A stretch of 64,000 nucleotides of DNA from Ilyonectria destructans (Eukaryota > Ascomycota > Sordariomycetes > Hypocreales > Nectriaceae). The DNA lies in contig JAHEWK010000004.1 of assembly GCA_020740775.1 (NCBI GenBank), forward strand, positions 1,984,001 to 2,048,000. The letters run 5' to 3'. A program made the position numbers and the translations under genes. Each line of letters begins with the position of its first letter. Positions within the stretch are counted from its first letter, which is position 1. The notes beneath the pieces are model-generated. The model made no database searches and was not told the DNA's origin. It worked only from the letters and a program-made list of their open reading frames with translations. This document shows, one piece after another, positions 1 to 10,740 of this stretch.

Positions 1-600
1 TTCAAGAGGCAGAATACCTCCGCCGCTCATAAACATATGCAGAATTAACTCCGAAAACCCCTTCCTATTCCACGATGGCCGTGTCTCCTACCGTAAACAA
101 AGCATAGTCCAAAAGACATGATGCTACAGAATAAATAATAAAATTGATTGTTGCCCAACGGCATCGACGGAGTTCCCATCCCTGGGAGTTGCGTTCTCCT
201 CAATATGCAAAATTCGACAATAAAACACCGGATCAAATCAAAGGGATTGGAGATGAAGAGAAGAGAAGAGGTGGGTAGAAGGGGCCAAGATAAGATGTGT
301 ATCGTAGCGCATGAGAGGATAATTAACCACAATAAAGCCCACGGGAAGTCTGGTAAACGGTGTGACTTGCACATCCGCTCAATGCTGGTCTTTCTTGCGA
401 TCGTCGTTCCTCGCCTGTTCGTAATCCGTTCGAATCTATTCTAACATTGCGTTTTCCAAAAAAGAAAGCTGGGGGTTGTAGGGCTGGGTATAATGGTGTC
501 GAGGGAGAAAACCCGCCAAACAAAAAGAGGATTAGAAAAGCTGAAAGAAGGGAATATCGCATGAGGGCGCACGTCTAGAAATAGTTCGCGAATAGTCCCC
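1..600. other. 3' flank of the PAS histidine kinase
   Basis: No gene is supported here. This is the downstream region of the minus-strand kinase that ends at 601. The short open frames on both strands have no recognisable domain or splice structure. The stretch around 130-145 is A/T-rich. A neighbouring gene beyond the window edge cannot be excluded. Confidence 0.5.
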
Positions 601-3600
601 TTAAAAGAATTTGGACATGGCCCTGCTGAGGTCGATAAAATCGACCGGTTTTGTGACGTAGTCGCTAAATCCCGCTGCAACACACTTGTCCTGTACGTCC
701 GACATGACGTTGGCAGACAACGCGATAATGGGCATCTTGGGGAACCGGGCGGCTTGCTCCCACTGCCTGATTTCGCGGCAAGCTTGGTACCCATCTTTGC
801 GAGGCATGTGGAGATCACACTGGAATAGTCATTAGTATACTCCATCTTTGCGGTGAAATACAAGGCGGGAGGGGAATACTCACCAGAATGAGCGAGTAAT
901 TTTGATGCGGCTTAGATAGAACCATGTTGGTGCACTCGGCCCCATCTTCCGCGATCTCCACATCAACGCCAATCTTCTTGAGGTACTTCATAAGCACCTT
1001 TTGGTTGACAGGGTTGTCCTCGACCAGCAGCACCCTGTAGCCCTTGTTGCCCATGCGTCGCTCAATCTCCAGGTAGCTAGCCTTCTGGTTCTCGACCATC
1101 TGCTGCGCCGTCGAGCGGTTTCGGTCGATGCTCAGGTCTCGCATCTTGTTAGGATCGAAGATGACAGCAAACCGGGACGGCTTAACCGGTTTGTAAATGA
1201 AGGTCACCATGTTCTCGGAGAGAAGCCGCTCGTCTTTGGTGTCGGCTGCCAGCTTCAGGACAGATTGTCGTTGCACGGAGTCGGAGAGAACCACGATCGT
1301 TGTCTTGTCAATGGTTTGCGTCTTGGTGATTTCTTGCATCAGCGAGATGATGGCTTCGGCCGAGGGCAGGTTAATGACAATGTGCGTGAACTTAATAGGA
1401 TCGTCGCCCCCAATCAACGTCTGAGCCTCCTCCACAGTCGCGAGTGCCGTGAGTTGATGCGGTACATCCTTCGGTAGGGTCATCTCGATGTGTGCAGTTG
1501 TGGCTTCGCGGCTGTGGAACTGAGGGCAGATGATCAGGATCGAATACATTGGCGGTCGGAAGTCTTCGGGCGACACTTGGTCTGAGAGCGCAACATTCGT
1601 GCCAGGGGAGCTTCGGCCTGAAGGCATCTCCAGCTTCATCTGAGACAAGTCTTGCCCACTAGCCTTGGCAGCCTCGCTAAATCGAGCCAGGCCTGTAGTC
1701 ACTGATGTTGCGGATGACCGGTCAGTAGCCTGTGATCGACTCGAGCGAACAGATGGGTTCGAGCTCCCTGTCGAAATAACAGGCGAGACGAACTCGGTAT
1801 CGGGGCTATGAGTTGAGGTCTCGGTGGCAAGCAGGTGCTTGGGCGGAGGCAGCGGCTTGATGTTTCCGGGCACGTTCCCTACCATCTCTGGCCTCGGAGT
1901 GAATACTGAAGTGTGCTGAGGGCTGTTGGGGAGACTTGGTCGATCATCTGTTGTTGGAAGCGCAAACTTTGCGGTGAAGGTAAATGTCGATCCCTTGCCG
2001 GGAATAGCTTTGCCTTCCATTTTGCCGCCATGAAGCTCGGCGAGTTGTCTCGAGATGACCAGGCCGAGACCACTACCACCGTGCTGGCGGGTGCTGCTTC
2101 CGTCAATTTGGCTAAATGGCTTGAACATGAGTTCAGCTTCTTCTTCGGAGAATCCACGACCGGTGTCCGTGATTGCAAACTCGAGCATAATTTCGTTTTC
2201 ATCCACGTTCGTTCCCTCCTCGGTGTACACCCTGCACCGACTGAAGACCTCGCCCTCCGTGGTGAATTTGATGGCGTTTCCAATAACGTTCAATAACACT
2301 TGACGCACTCGGACCTTGTCACCCTTGACCCAAGCAGGCACATCTGCTTCCACAAGGTAATTGAGCTCCAGCCGTTTGGCAATCGCCATGGTCGAAACAA
2401 GCTCGTTGACATCCTCAATGAGGGATCGTGTGTGGAACCACTCAAATTTCAGCTTCATCATGCCAGCGTCAACCTTTGACAGATCGAGAATGTCATTAAT
2501 GATCATGATCAAACTGTTGGCGCTCGTCTGAATGGTGTTCGTGTAATCGAGTTGTTCTTCGTTCAATATAGTATCTTGGAGGAAGCTGACCATGCCCGAG
2601 ATACCAATGAGAGGCGTTCGAATTTCGTGAGACATGTTGCTGAGAAACCTGCTCTTGGTCTCCATGGCTTCTTTCAATTTTGTCTCGAGAAGCTTATGGT
2701 CATTGATGTCCGTTGCCGAGCCAAAATAGGAACTAGCGCCTCGGCCAAAATCAATAGTGTCGATCTCTACACATCGAATAAGGTGCCATCTGTACTCCCC
2801 AGCCTTCGACAGCAGCCGAACTTCGGTGGTGTACGAAACTCTCCCGGCACTGTCTTTCGCAACTTTGATCACGCCCTTGCGAGCTAGCTCGGTGAGATCA
2901 GCTGGCCACTCGTACACAGAACTGCTACCAGAGCTGCTGTTTCGAGAGAGTGACTGGTGGATGGAGGGTAGAGTGTCTTGGGTTGTATTCTGCACATGAA
3001 CTGTGCTGGTCGAGGTCGCTTCGGAAGACACAGATTCTCGGTAGACGCTATTTCTCTCACGCCTGCGATTCGGAGGGATGGGCGGTTGGGTTGTGGGGAT
3101 TCTGCACCTTGCCAAATCATCAGGATGTACGTAGTCCATGAATCCGAGGCCGAGTGAGTCGGGAAAGCTTTGGCCCGTGTATGAAAGCCACTGCTCATTG
3201 GCAAATGTAATGCCCTCGTCCTCGGTCGCAGTGAAAATGATCTGTGGGATCAAGTTTGCCAACAAACGATGCTTAGCCTCTGAGGCCTCGATCTCTTCTT
3301 GGCGCGCCGCCTTTAGCTCCGCAATGTGTTGATCGTGGATGTCCATGTATGATCCGAGGAACTGCATAATGACGCCCCTTTTGTCCTTTGATGCGACCGC
3401 TCTGGCATAAAACCAACGGTACGTGCCATCAAAGCGTTTGATGCGAACGGTCCTAGAAAATTGCTCTCCAGTGCGGACGGAATGGCTCCATGCTTTCAAA
3501 TAATCGTCACGGTCATCGATATGAAGACTGCCCCAAGGGTCTGCAGCCAGATCGGTTACCGTTTGTCCTCGATAGGATAGATAGCGACTATTAACCCAGA

Positions 3601-6600
3601 CGATCTCGCCTGTTTGCGGCAGGGCAACAAAGACGTGGGCCGGGAGCGAATCCAGAATAAGACCCTTCAACTTATCGGATGGAGGGGGCATATCGACTGC
3701 TCCAGTTGTAATTGAGCCGCTCCTAGATGGCTGAGGGAGAGGTGGCGGTCTGTTATTGAGTGTGGAATTTGGAGGCAGAGATTGGAACGTAGAGGCGAAA
3801 TCTGCTCCGTACGAGTGCAACATTGTGTGTCCGTGGCGAGAGAGTTCTCGTTCAGACTTCGCTGAGTCGGTCGAGTTCCTGGCAGCTTCGTCAATGCTGA
3901 TGGCGCCTGATGTTTTGATGCTGACTTCTTGGGCATCTGGTTGCGCCGACCTCTTTATCGAAGCTCCGACAGGATCCTCGATGTTGCGAGCAGTCTTGTC
4001 AACAGAAATCGCAGTATCAGACACGTCTGGGAATGATGAAGCGCTAACCAAACGAGATTGCCGCTTTTCAACGGGCGAGTTCTCTTTGGACCCTCTCCGA
4101 GATCGTTGAACTCCTGGACCAAAGGATTCCTGTCGAGCAGGTATCGTCCTTTGTCTGGCACTGAAATACCCCTCCCCTTGCGAGATGCCACCTGGGCTCG
4201 GAGTTGGATGTTGTCGCTTATCTGCAAGGTAATTCATCGACCCTTGTTCCCACCCAGGTGTACCAAGAGGAGACACGGTTGCGCTCTTAGATACAGCCGA
4301 GTAATCACTCGGGCTTGTCATGCTCCCAGCGAGGGATTGGTGAGGTACAGGGTCATCGGGAGATAGGAATGCCATGTTCTCCAGCGCACGCCCATCAGCG
4401 GCGACTGCGCCAAACCCGGCCGTCTGTGGTCTTTTACGCTGCATTCCCGCGAGTTCCGTCTCCAAGTTGGTGTAATGACGGCAAAGGGAAAAGCTTGTTG
4501 CCATGTGTGGTGCCAGGTGTTCGAGAGAATGCCGTAGGTTTGAAGGATATGGGATAATCGGGCTCAGGATAGATAAAATGGCGATTGGAGCAGGTTTGTC
4601 TTTCTTGACACTATCAGGCGTGTGACGACCACCTTCTCCCGTGCCAGGGGGGCATTCGTACTTGGCCCAAGAGTTGGATTTTTGCTCAATCACAGTGTTG
4701 TCAAGTTTAAAGAAATGAGTTGGTTTCGACAGGAGGACATGGGACAACGGAATGTGAAGCACAGTCCATGAATTGTCAACTCCAATTGCTTCAGGGGGAG
4801 GCATCCCGCTGTAGTCACTCGTGCCTGGGCCGGGATTAAAAGACTCTTCGTCAACCATGGCGTCTGTGAAAAATGGGTTCTCTTTCGGATCGGCGCGGAC
4901 GGCGGGCGAAGGGGCCGGGGATTGTGACCAGGGCGACGGGGGTGCCTGTTCGAATTCTTCGTACTTCGGGGTCGGGGGCCTCGGCCTATCTTCTTCCAGT
5001 CGGCTCTCCAGGCGCGAAGCTATTGCCCTTGCTCTTTCTCCTGAGTGAGTTTTGCTCCGAGTGGGCACACGAGAGGCGGTGGCCACGCTGAAAATAGACG
5101 ATAGCTTCGAGAACGATTCGGACCGCGACCTATTAGTCTGCTTACTCGATGAGTCGGAAGCGTTGTCTTTCGGAGTAGACTTTTGTTGGTTGACCTGCTC
5201 GGAAACTTGGTCGGCAAGATATGGATAAGTTCGGGTGAGTGCAATCGTCTTTCCACGTTCAAGCACTCGCATAACGCCGCTATGGTCGATAAGGGGGTCT
5301 GCTTCATAGTCAAGGGCCTGCAGAACAGGTAGCATACGGCCATCCCCTTCCTTCTCGGCCCTGAGAGGGGCTTCCCAGCTCGGGATGTGTTGTTCATTAG
5401 CATCGTGCTCATCAAGAGATGTCTTGTTAAGCGGGGCATAATCATCCGATGACGCTTTCACGAAGCGGCTCGGTGGCAAGTTACTCTGGCTCCTTGTCAG
5501 GTAAGAAGGCCGGCGAGAGGGCGCGGGTGACCGATCCTGGGATTTCTCCTTGTTCTCTTCATAAGACGTAAAGGAGTGGCGACTCAATAATCCGGGCCGA
5601 GCAGCAGAACTAACCTTGAGCGTGTCATCGGGGTTTGACATTATGCCCTCGGACCGACCCTGGTCGCTGCTGAGGATGACACTATCATGACCCTGCTTTG
5701 CCATGTATCCGAGGCTCAAGTCATCTTCCCTGTGCTCGTTGTAAGTGGCTTTCTGGCCCCATGGGACATTTTCGATGTCTGTTGTATCCGCTGGTACTGC
5801 CAATGTAACACGCTCAGCCTTGTAGACATCCTTCATAATCTGAACAACCGTGTTCCACCACGCATCTAAGCCAGGCTCGGCAGTGAGCATCAGGGATAGA
5901 TCGTAGAGGTTGGGATTAGGGAAATCAATGTTGTCGGGTTGCGGCGACATGAAGGATGGATTGAAGGTGAAGTTGGAGGCGGGTGTCGAGTTTCCAGAAA
6001 GCACCTTGTCTTGGGCACCCATTACCATGGACTCGAACGAGGGGAAGTTCGAGGGACGTGGAGCGCCAGTCGGAGACAGTGTGGTGAAGGGTTTGTGTAG
6101 ATACGAAGGCACGAAGCCGGCGGGAGCCATCCTAGGGAAGGGGTATGATGGAGTGCCAGCAATAGCTGCAGGAGTCGTGGGACCACGGATGGTAGCGCCA
6201 GACTCCGTGGACGTGGTAGTCGACATGGAGGTTTGAGGAGGCGGACTCGACAGTCCTTCCTCGGGGATGGGTGACACTCGAGACTTGTCTCCTGGACTCG
6301 GCAATAATCCTCTGGCAGATAATTCCCGTCGCTCTAGGTCCCTGGCCAGTTTTTCTCGATACTCATTGAGCTGCTGCTGTGAAGATGTTAGACCCGGGCC
6401 CGCATCGCTTTCAAGGTCTGACCGTCGGGGACTTGACGGGGTCTCATATGCAGCTGCAACGGGCACTGTTTCCGGGGGCATGATCCATTCTCCTTCCTGG
6501 AGGGCGGGCAGAGGGCTGTGGTCGACAGGCCGTGTCTCCATTGTCCTCATGGCGAGCGGTGAAATTGCTGGAGCATCTAGAGGCGTCGCCGGGAGGGGAC

Positions 6601-6886
6601 TCGGGAGGGGACTCGAGAGGGGACTCGAGTGGCGATCCATCATTGCGTCACGCGCCATGGCCGTCGCATTAGAAGTCGCAGTCGCAGGCGCAGGCGAAAT
6701 CGAAGTCGGCCCGGGCCCTACACCTCCATCTCTAACAGCAATCAAGGACAGCTTCTGGGCGGTTAGGAACAACGGCTCGGCAGCGTTGTGGTTAGCGAGG
6801 CGGATCGGTAAGCAGAACTGGCGCGTCGTCGAGGGCGGAGTCGAAGAGGCCGTGTAGTCGTCGGCAGGCGAGATGGGACTTGGCAT
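601..6886 (-). CDS. PAS-type hybrid histidine kinase (Mak1-like architecture)
   Basis: Sensor of a multistep His-Asp phosphorelay, predicted to be cytoplasmic because no membrane segment is visible. Two exons: 6886-884 and 819-601; the 64-nt intron 883-820 (GTGAGT...CAG) interrupts the receiver. The product is about 2073 aa. Order: Ser/Pro-rich N-terminus (1-320); an interrupted GAF-like region (about 325-815); PAS1 with PAC (about 1070-1190); PAS2 carrying a Ser-rich insert (about 1200-1375); HisKA with the MSHEIRTP box and phospho-acceptor H1420; HATPase_c (about 1510-1640) with N box, DTGRGF and GGSGLGL; a degenerate receiver (about 1775-1915); and a canonical receiver with E1956/D1957, phospho-acceptor D2003 and K2058. 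Every kinase and terminal-receiver residue expected for activity is present. S. pombe Mak1 has the same PAS-PAS-HK-REC plan. The start is the first Met of the long open frame; a later Met near residue 75 is possible. Orthology is inferred from architecture. Confidence 0.93.
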
Positions 6887-7498
6887 GCCTCATTCAGAGA
6901 AAGCGAGCGCGGTGGCTGAGGGACGGGAGGAGGAGTATGAAGACCGGCCGCATGCGCAGCGGGACGTGGGAGGAGTACGGACGTCAGGCGTTGGGCGAGG
7001 GATGGGAAACGAAGGCGGGCGGGACGGGGCAAGCAAACGGGGCAAAGCAGAGGCAGGCTCTTTCCCTTTCGCCTTCCCTTCCGCTTTTCTTTTGGGCGGA
7101 GGAAGGTTAAAACGCGGACGTGGGCGTGTACTTTGGTTCGCTGGAGGAGGTGGCGGCAGACACGGCAGACAACGGCCACGGAGGCTGTTGAAGCGTGAGA
7201 ATCGGAAATGTTCGGTTTCGACGACTGGGCTCCGATCCGCTTGTATCTATCCCTGGTGTCCCTTTTGGGAGGGGGCCGGAGAATGAGATGGTAGTGGTGG
7301 TGGTAGTAGACGTGGTGGTGGATGTGGTGGTGGGCGAAAGTTGGCTGGCTTAGGTTAAGGTGAAGCCAGCCCTGTCCAGTGGTTGTTCTGCTGGGCCGGG
7401 GATCACACAGGGGGCTCTTAGAGGGCTCACAGAAGGCACAGAGGCAGGAGACAGTTGGAGTCCAGTCAAGCGTCAAGTTACTTTGGCAGCAGAGGGTC

Positions 7499-7538
7499 AC
7501 GCAGAAGGACGCAGAGGGACGCAGAGAGACGCAGAGAC
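7499..7538. repeat. Tandem 10-mer array, 4 copies
   Basis: Four adjacent 10-nt units of the form ACGCAGARRS (ACGCAGAAGG, ACGCAGAGGG, ACGCAGAGAG, ACGCAGAGAC). It lies in the likely upstream region of the histidine kinase. Confidence 0.85.
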
Positions 7539-9369
7539 AGGCCAATTTTGGATGGCCCGTTTGTTAGAGCGGCCCCCGTTGCCCCCGTTGCCCCCCATAA
7601 TGGTAAAAGGCCCATGCTCGTGGGAAAAGTGGACATGGACGGCCACAGAAATGGTAGGACAGGACGACTGGGCTGGATGGCGATGGTCTGCGATGACGTA
7701 GTGTAGGGGGCCACCGAAAAAGCCACCCCGGGCCAAAAAGCACCCACCCTTGGCTCGTTAGCCAAGTTTAGCCATCCCAGTAGTCGCCAACCCAGTCGCC
7801 AACCCAGTTCCAGCCAGTTCAGCTACACACTGTCACCGTCACGCACGTCATTCTGCTCTGACTGTCCCTCACGCTCTGCAACGGAGGCGTCGTGGTGTCG
7901 CGATCCCGAGTCGTACAATAAAGGGGGCCCATCGCCCTTTGGCCATCCCTCGCCTTGCCTCTCTCGCCGCGAGCCAAACAACACCGCGGCTACGAGGAGC
8001 AAAAATACACCTCGGCTTGGTGGAACAACAAAACACTGTATTGGACATTAGCCTGCAGATTCGACGGCTCCCTGACGTAGGTCGATGCCTCCCCTCCCCT
8101 GCCTGGCAGGTTCTGCCAACCCGGTTGCCCCCCCTCGAACGCCTCCTTTGCAACGCATCGGGTTCCATGCCAACTCCACCAAAACCCGCCCTATTACCCT
8201 ACGATGTGTTACTGTACCAGCATGCTGCAATGCATCAGCGCCGGCCTGGTCCAAGTGCTGCGCGGCCGTCCCTGGCATGCCGTTCCCTCGCCCGGTCAAT
8301 AATTACAAAATTACGAACTGGGCCAACGGTGACTGCTTCGTCTTTGCTACCGGCACTACGTAAGTACATGGCACGGGTCGCACAATGTGTCCCATGTACA
8401 ATGTCCGTTCCTCGTGCATTCGGCTTCTGCACGTATTCGGTCGTAGTCCCGGAACTTCATTGTTACCGCAGAAGCCAAGGCAGTGATCGGCAGACGGGCT
8501 GCACTGCTGGATACTCCGCTCGCTCATCCCATCCACCTGCCAAGCTACGGACCTTCCTAGGTTCCCCGGTATTCGCGCCTCGTTTCCGTTTTCTTCCAGC
8601 CTGCTCTCGGCCGTGGTAATTATATCTTCGTTGATATTAAACACAAAACATCCCTCCGAGCACAGCCAACCCAGGGCGAATCCTCGTGCTCACGTCCTCC
8701 TCCTCGCCATGGACTCCCCTGTTACGCGGGACGCTAGACGCTAGAGCCCGCTGAGGAGTGCCATTCCACCCTCTGACCTTCCCTTCAAGATCGGCGATCC
8801 CTCTCTCTAAGGGTCTTCCCACCACCCACCGCAACTCAGATTTCGATGGGCAAAGACTCTGAGGCGCATCGCAATATGATATGCTCCCAGGTGCAGTGGC
8901 ACGGATCTCCGTCGCTTGATCGTGAACGTCATGACTGGCATTGACGCCAGCCGCCAGCTTCCTCATTCGTCCCCGGCTCTGCCAAGCTGGGCCGGGCTAC
9001 TCTCGACGCCCAATTGACATCATGCTGACTCCCCTCAGCGTCTGCGGGCCATCGCCATCCGTTTTTCGTCAAATCAAATTACATCCTGGCCCCGGCGGCT
9101 TTGGCCCGGGCAGATTAACTGCGCGTGCCCTCCTCTCCCTAACTCCTCACCCCTCGTCCTCACCGACAGCAACGCAGCGCAATTTTGGCATGGCATCCAG
9201 TGGGGAAGTCTTTCCTGGGGTCAGCCCTCAATTTCATTTTCCCAAGTACGGACGTAGCACAGATTGGGTCTCGGCGTCTCGGCATGCCACGCGCCGTCAT
9301 GGACAAGACGGAATGGGGCCGGGGAAGCGACCGTCCCCTGCTCGTTATCCAACCCAGTTTGTTCTAATT

Positions 9370-9401
9370 TGCTTCCCTGCTTCCCTGCTTACCTGCTTCC
9401 C
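9370..9401. repeat. Tandem 8-mer array, 4 copies
   Basis: Four copies of TGCTTCCC, the third with one substitution (TGCTTACC). Intergenic. Confidence 0.85.
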
Positions 9402-10555
9402 TGCTGCTCACTTACATACCATACCTAGCATCTGTTATTGCCACCGCTCCACCGTCACCCGCGGCCCTACTACGTGCGTAGTACCGGCAGTCTAGTTGTA
9501 TCCAGCGCTCTCGAGGTCCAAGCTGTCAAAAAGGCTTGATGTTGGTCGACACCGGCTACGCAACAATGGGTCAAGTCAACGCGCGCGCGCTGGCGTCGGT
9601 TCCGCGACAGGCACACTGCACTGACGATAGAGGGATTTCTCTCCCCGCCGCCCCCCACTCTGACGGGCCCTCTAGTAATCACTTTTCGGTCCTGCTCAGG
9701 CACCGGGCTGTATTCGTACATGCGCAGTATTAAATATTAATTAGCACGTAGACAGAAAAAAGTGATGCTGACGAGCTACTACGTCGAGTCAGACATCAAC
9801 GGGATGAAACACTTCATCACCCCCTCTGCTGTCAGTAACGGGTTTCGGTTTCAATGTCTCGTGTCGTGCCCTCACCGTCGCCTGAAGCAGCGGCCAGTTT
9901 TGAAGTTTCGCCCCCCCATGCATGACGTATTTGCGTCCTTGAGATGCACCGTGACGTCAGCGGCGCGCCACCAAGATCCCTGGCCAGATCCAAGTTGGGA
10001 AGCGGTCACGCTGGGCGACACGTGTCCGGCCTTGCCTCTAAAAAGGAGGGCGGATGACCCGAGAGCGGACCCGGCTTCGGTGTAGGGTAAGTCGGAAGTG
10101 GGGACGGCACCGCACCGACAAAGTCCAACAAACTCCTTCTCGTCATCTTCTGGCCCTGCTATTCGAGAAGCACTCTAGATGGCAGGGATCGTCGCCTCCG
10201 ACCTGCCCTACGCGGCTCTGCTCGCAGGCATCTTCCTGGAAACTGTGGCTGGAAAGGGGCCGGAAGCCAATCTGTTAGGGCGGGGTCTGTGTTCGCCCAC
10301 CCTTGATGCTCGTCAAGCCTGGCCGAGACTAACAAACTCACACGACGTTCCGAAGAAACCGTGATTTGCTGACCTGGGACCTCCAAGCCCCCGCATTTGG
10401 CGCTGGTCCGCCCTGGAATGGCGATTGCCGGATTTAGGGATGGGTTACCGACTGGCTGTTGTTCACATAGCAGCCCAGGTGAATATGGAATACGAAGGTT
10501 AGCAGAGGAAGTTTGACAACTGCAATGGAATCTAAGCAGCCCCCCCCCACACAGT

Positions 10556-10740
10556 GCACTCCCTAACCGATTAAATACCCAAGGTAAGTAATAGCGGCCT
10601 TATAGGAGCTTTCACCTATAATTTATTTAATAATATTCATTGAAGTATATTTTAGGAAAACATTAACTGAAGCATGACTTGTAGGAGGATAAGAACTAAA
10701 CTTAAGTAGATCCCTAAGTAATAAATAATAGCTAAGGGTT
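10556..10740. other. A/T-rich block at the 3' end of the M13 gene
   Basis: About 185 nt of strongly A/T-rich DNA rich in TTTATTTAATAA-type and AATAAATAATA runs, ending at the stop codon of the M13 gene. Its composition differs sharply from the G/C-rich intergenic DNA around it. It may be just the 3' UTR and terminator, or a remnant of a mutated (RIP-like) repeat. No coding potential is seen. Confidence 0.5.

Larger units (their letters stand above)
6887..10740. other. 3.8-kb intergenic region upstream of the kinase
   Basis: Contains the minus-strand kinase leader/promoter (roughly 6887-7900) and the 3' flank of the M13 gene. Open frames such as 7939-8619 (+) lack domains and have compositions expected of noncoding DNA. 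Visible structure: a GGT-rich stretch at 7290-7335, C-runs at 7571-7599, two short tandem arrays (7499-7538 and 9370-9401), alternating CG at about 9581-9590, and an A/T-rich block at about 10556-10740. Confidence 0.6.

Noticed and set aside
6267..6857. A 196-codon plus-strand frame opposite the N-terminus of the PAS kinase
   Set aside because: Gly/Arg-rich mirror of a Ser/Pro-rich coding region; no start context or domain support.
7571..7599. C-rich triplet of runs as a quadruplex or i-motif
   Set aside because: Three strong C runs are present but the fourth lies too far away for a standard motif.
7939..8619. A 226-codon plus-strand open frame in the first intergenic region
   Set aside because: Amino-acid composition is random-like (rich in R, P, S and L), with no domain and no splice partners.
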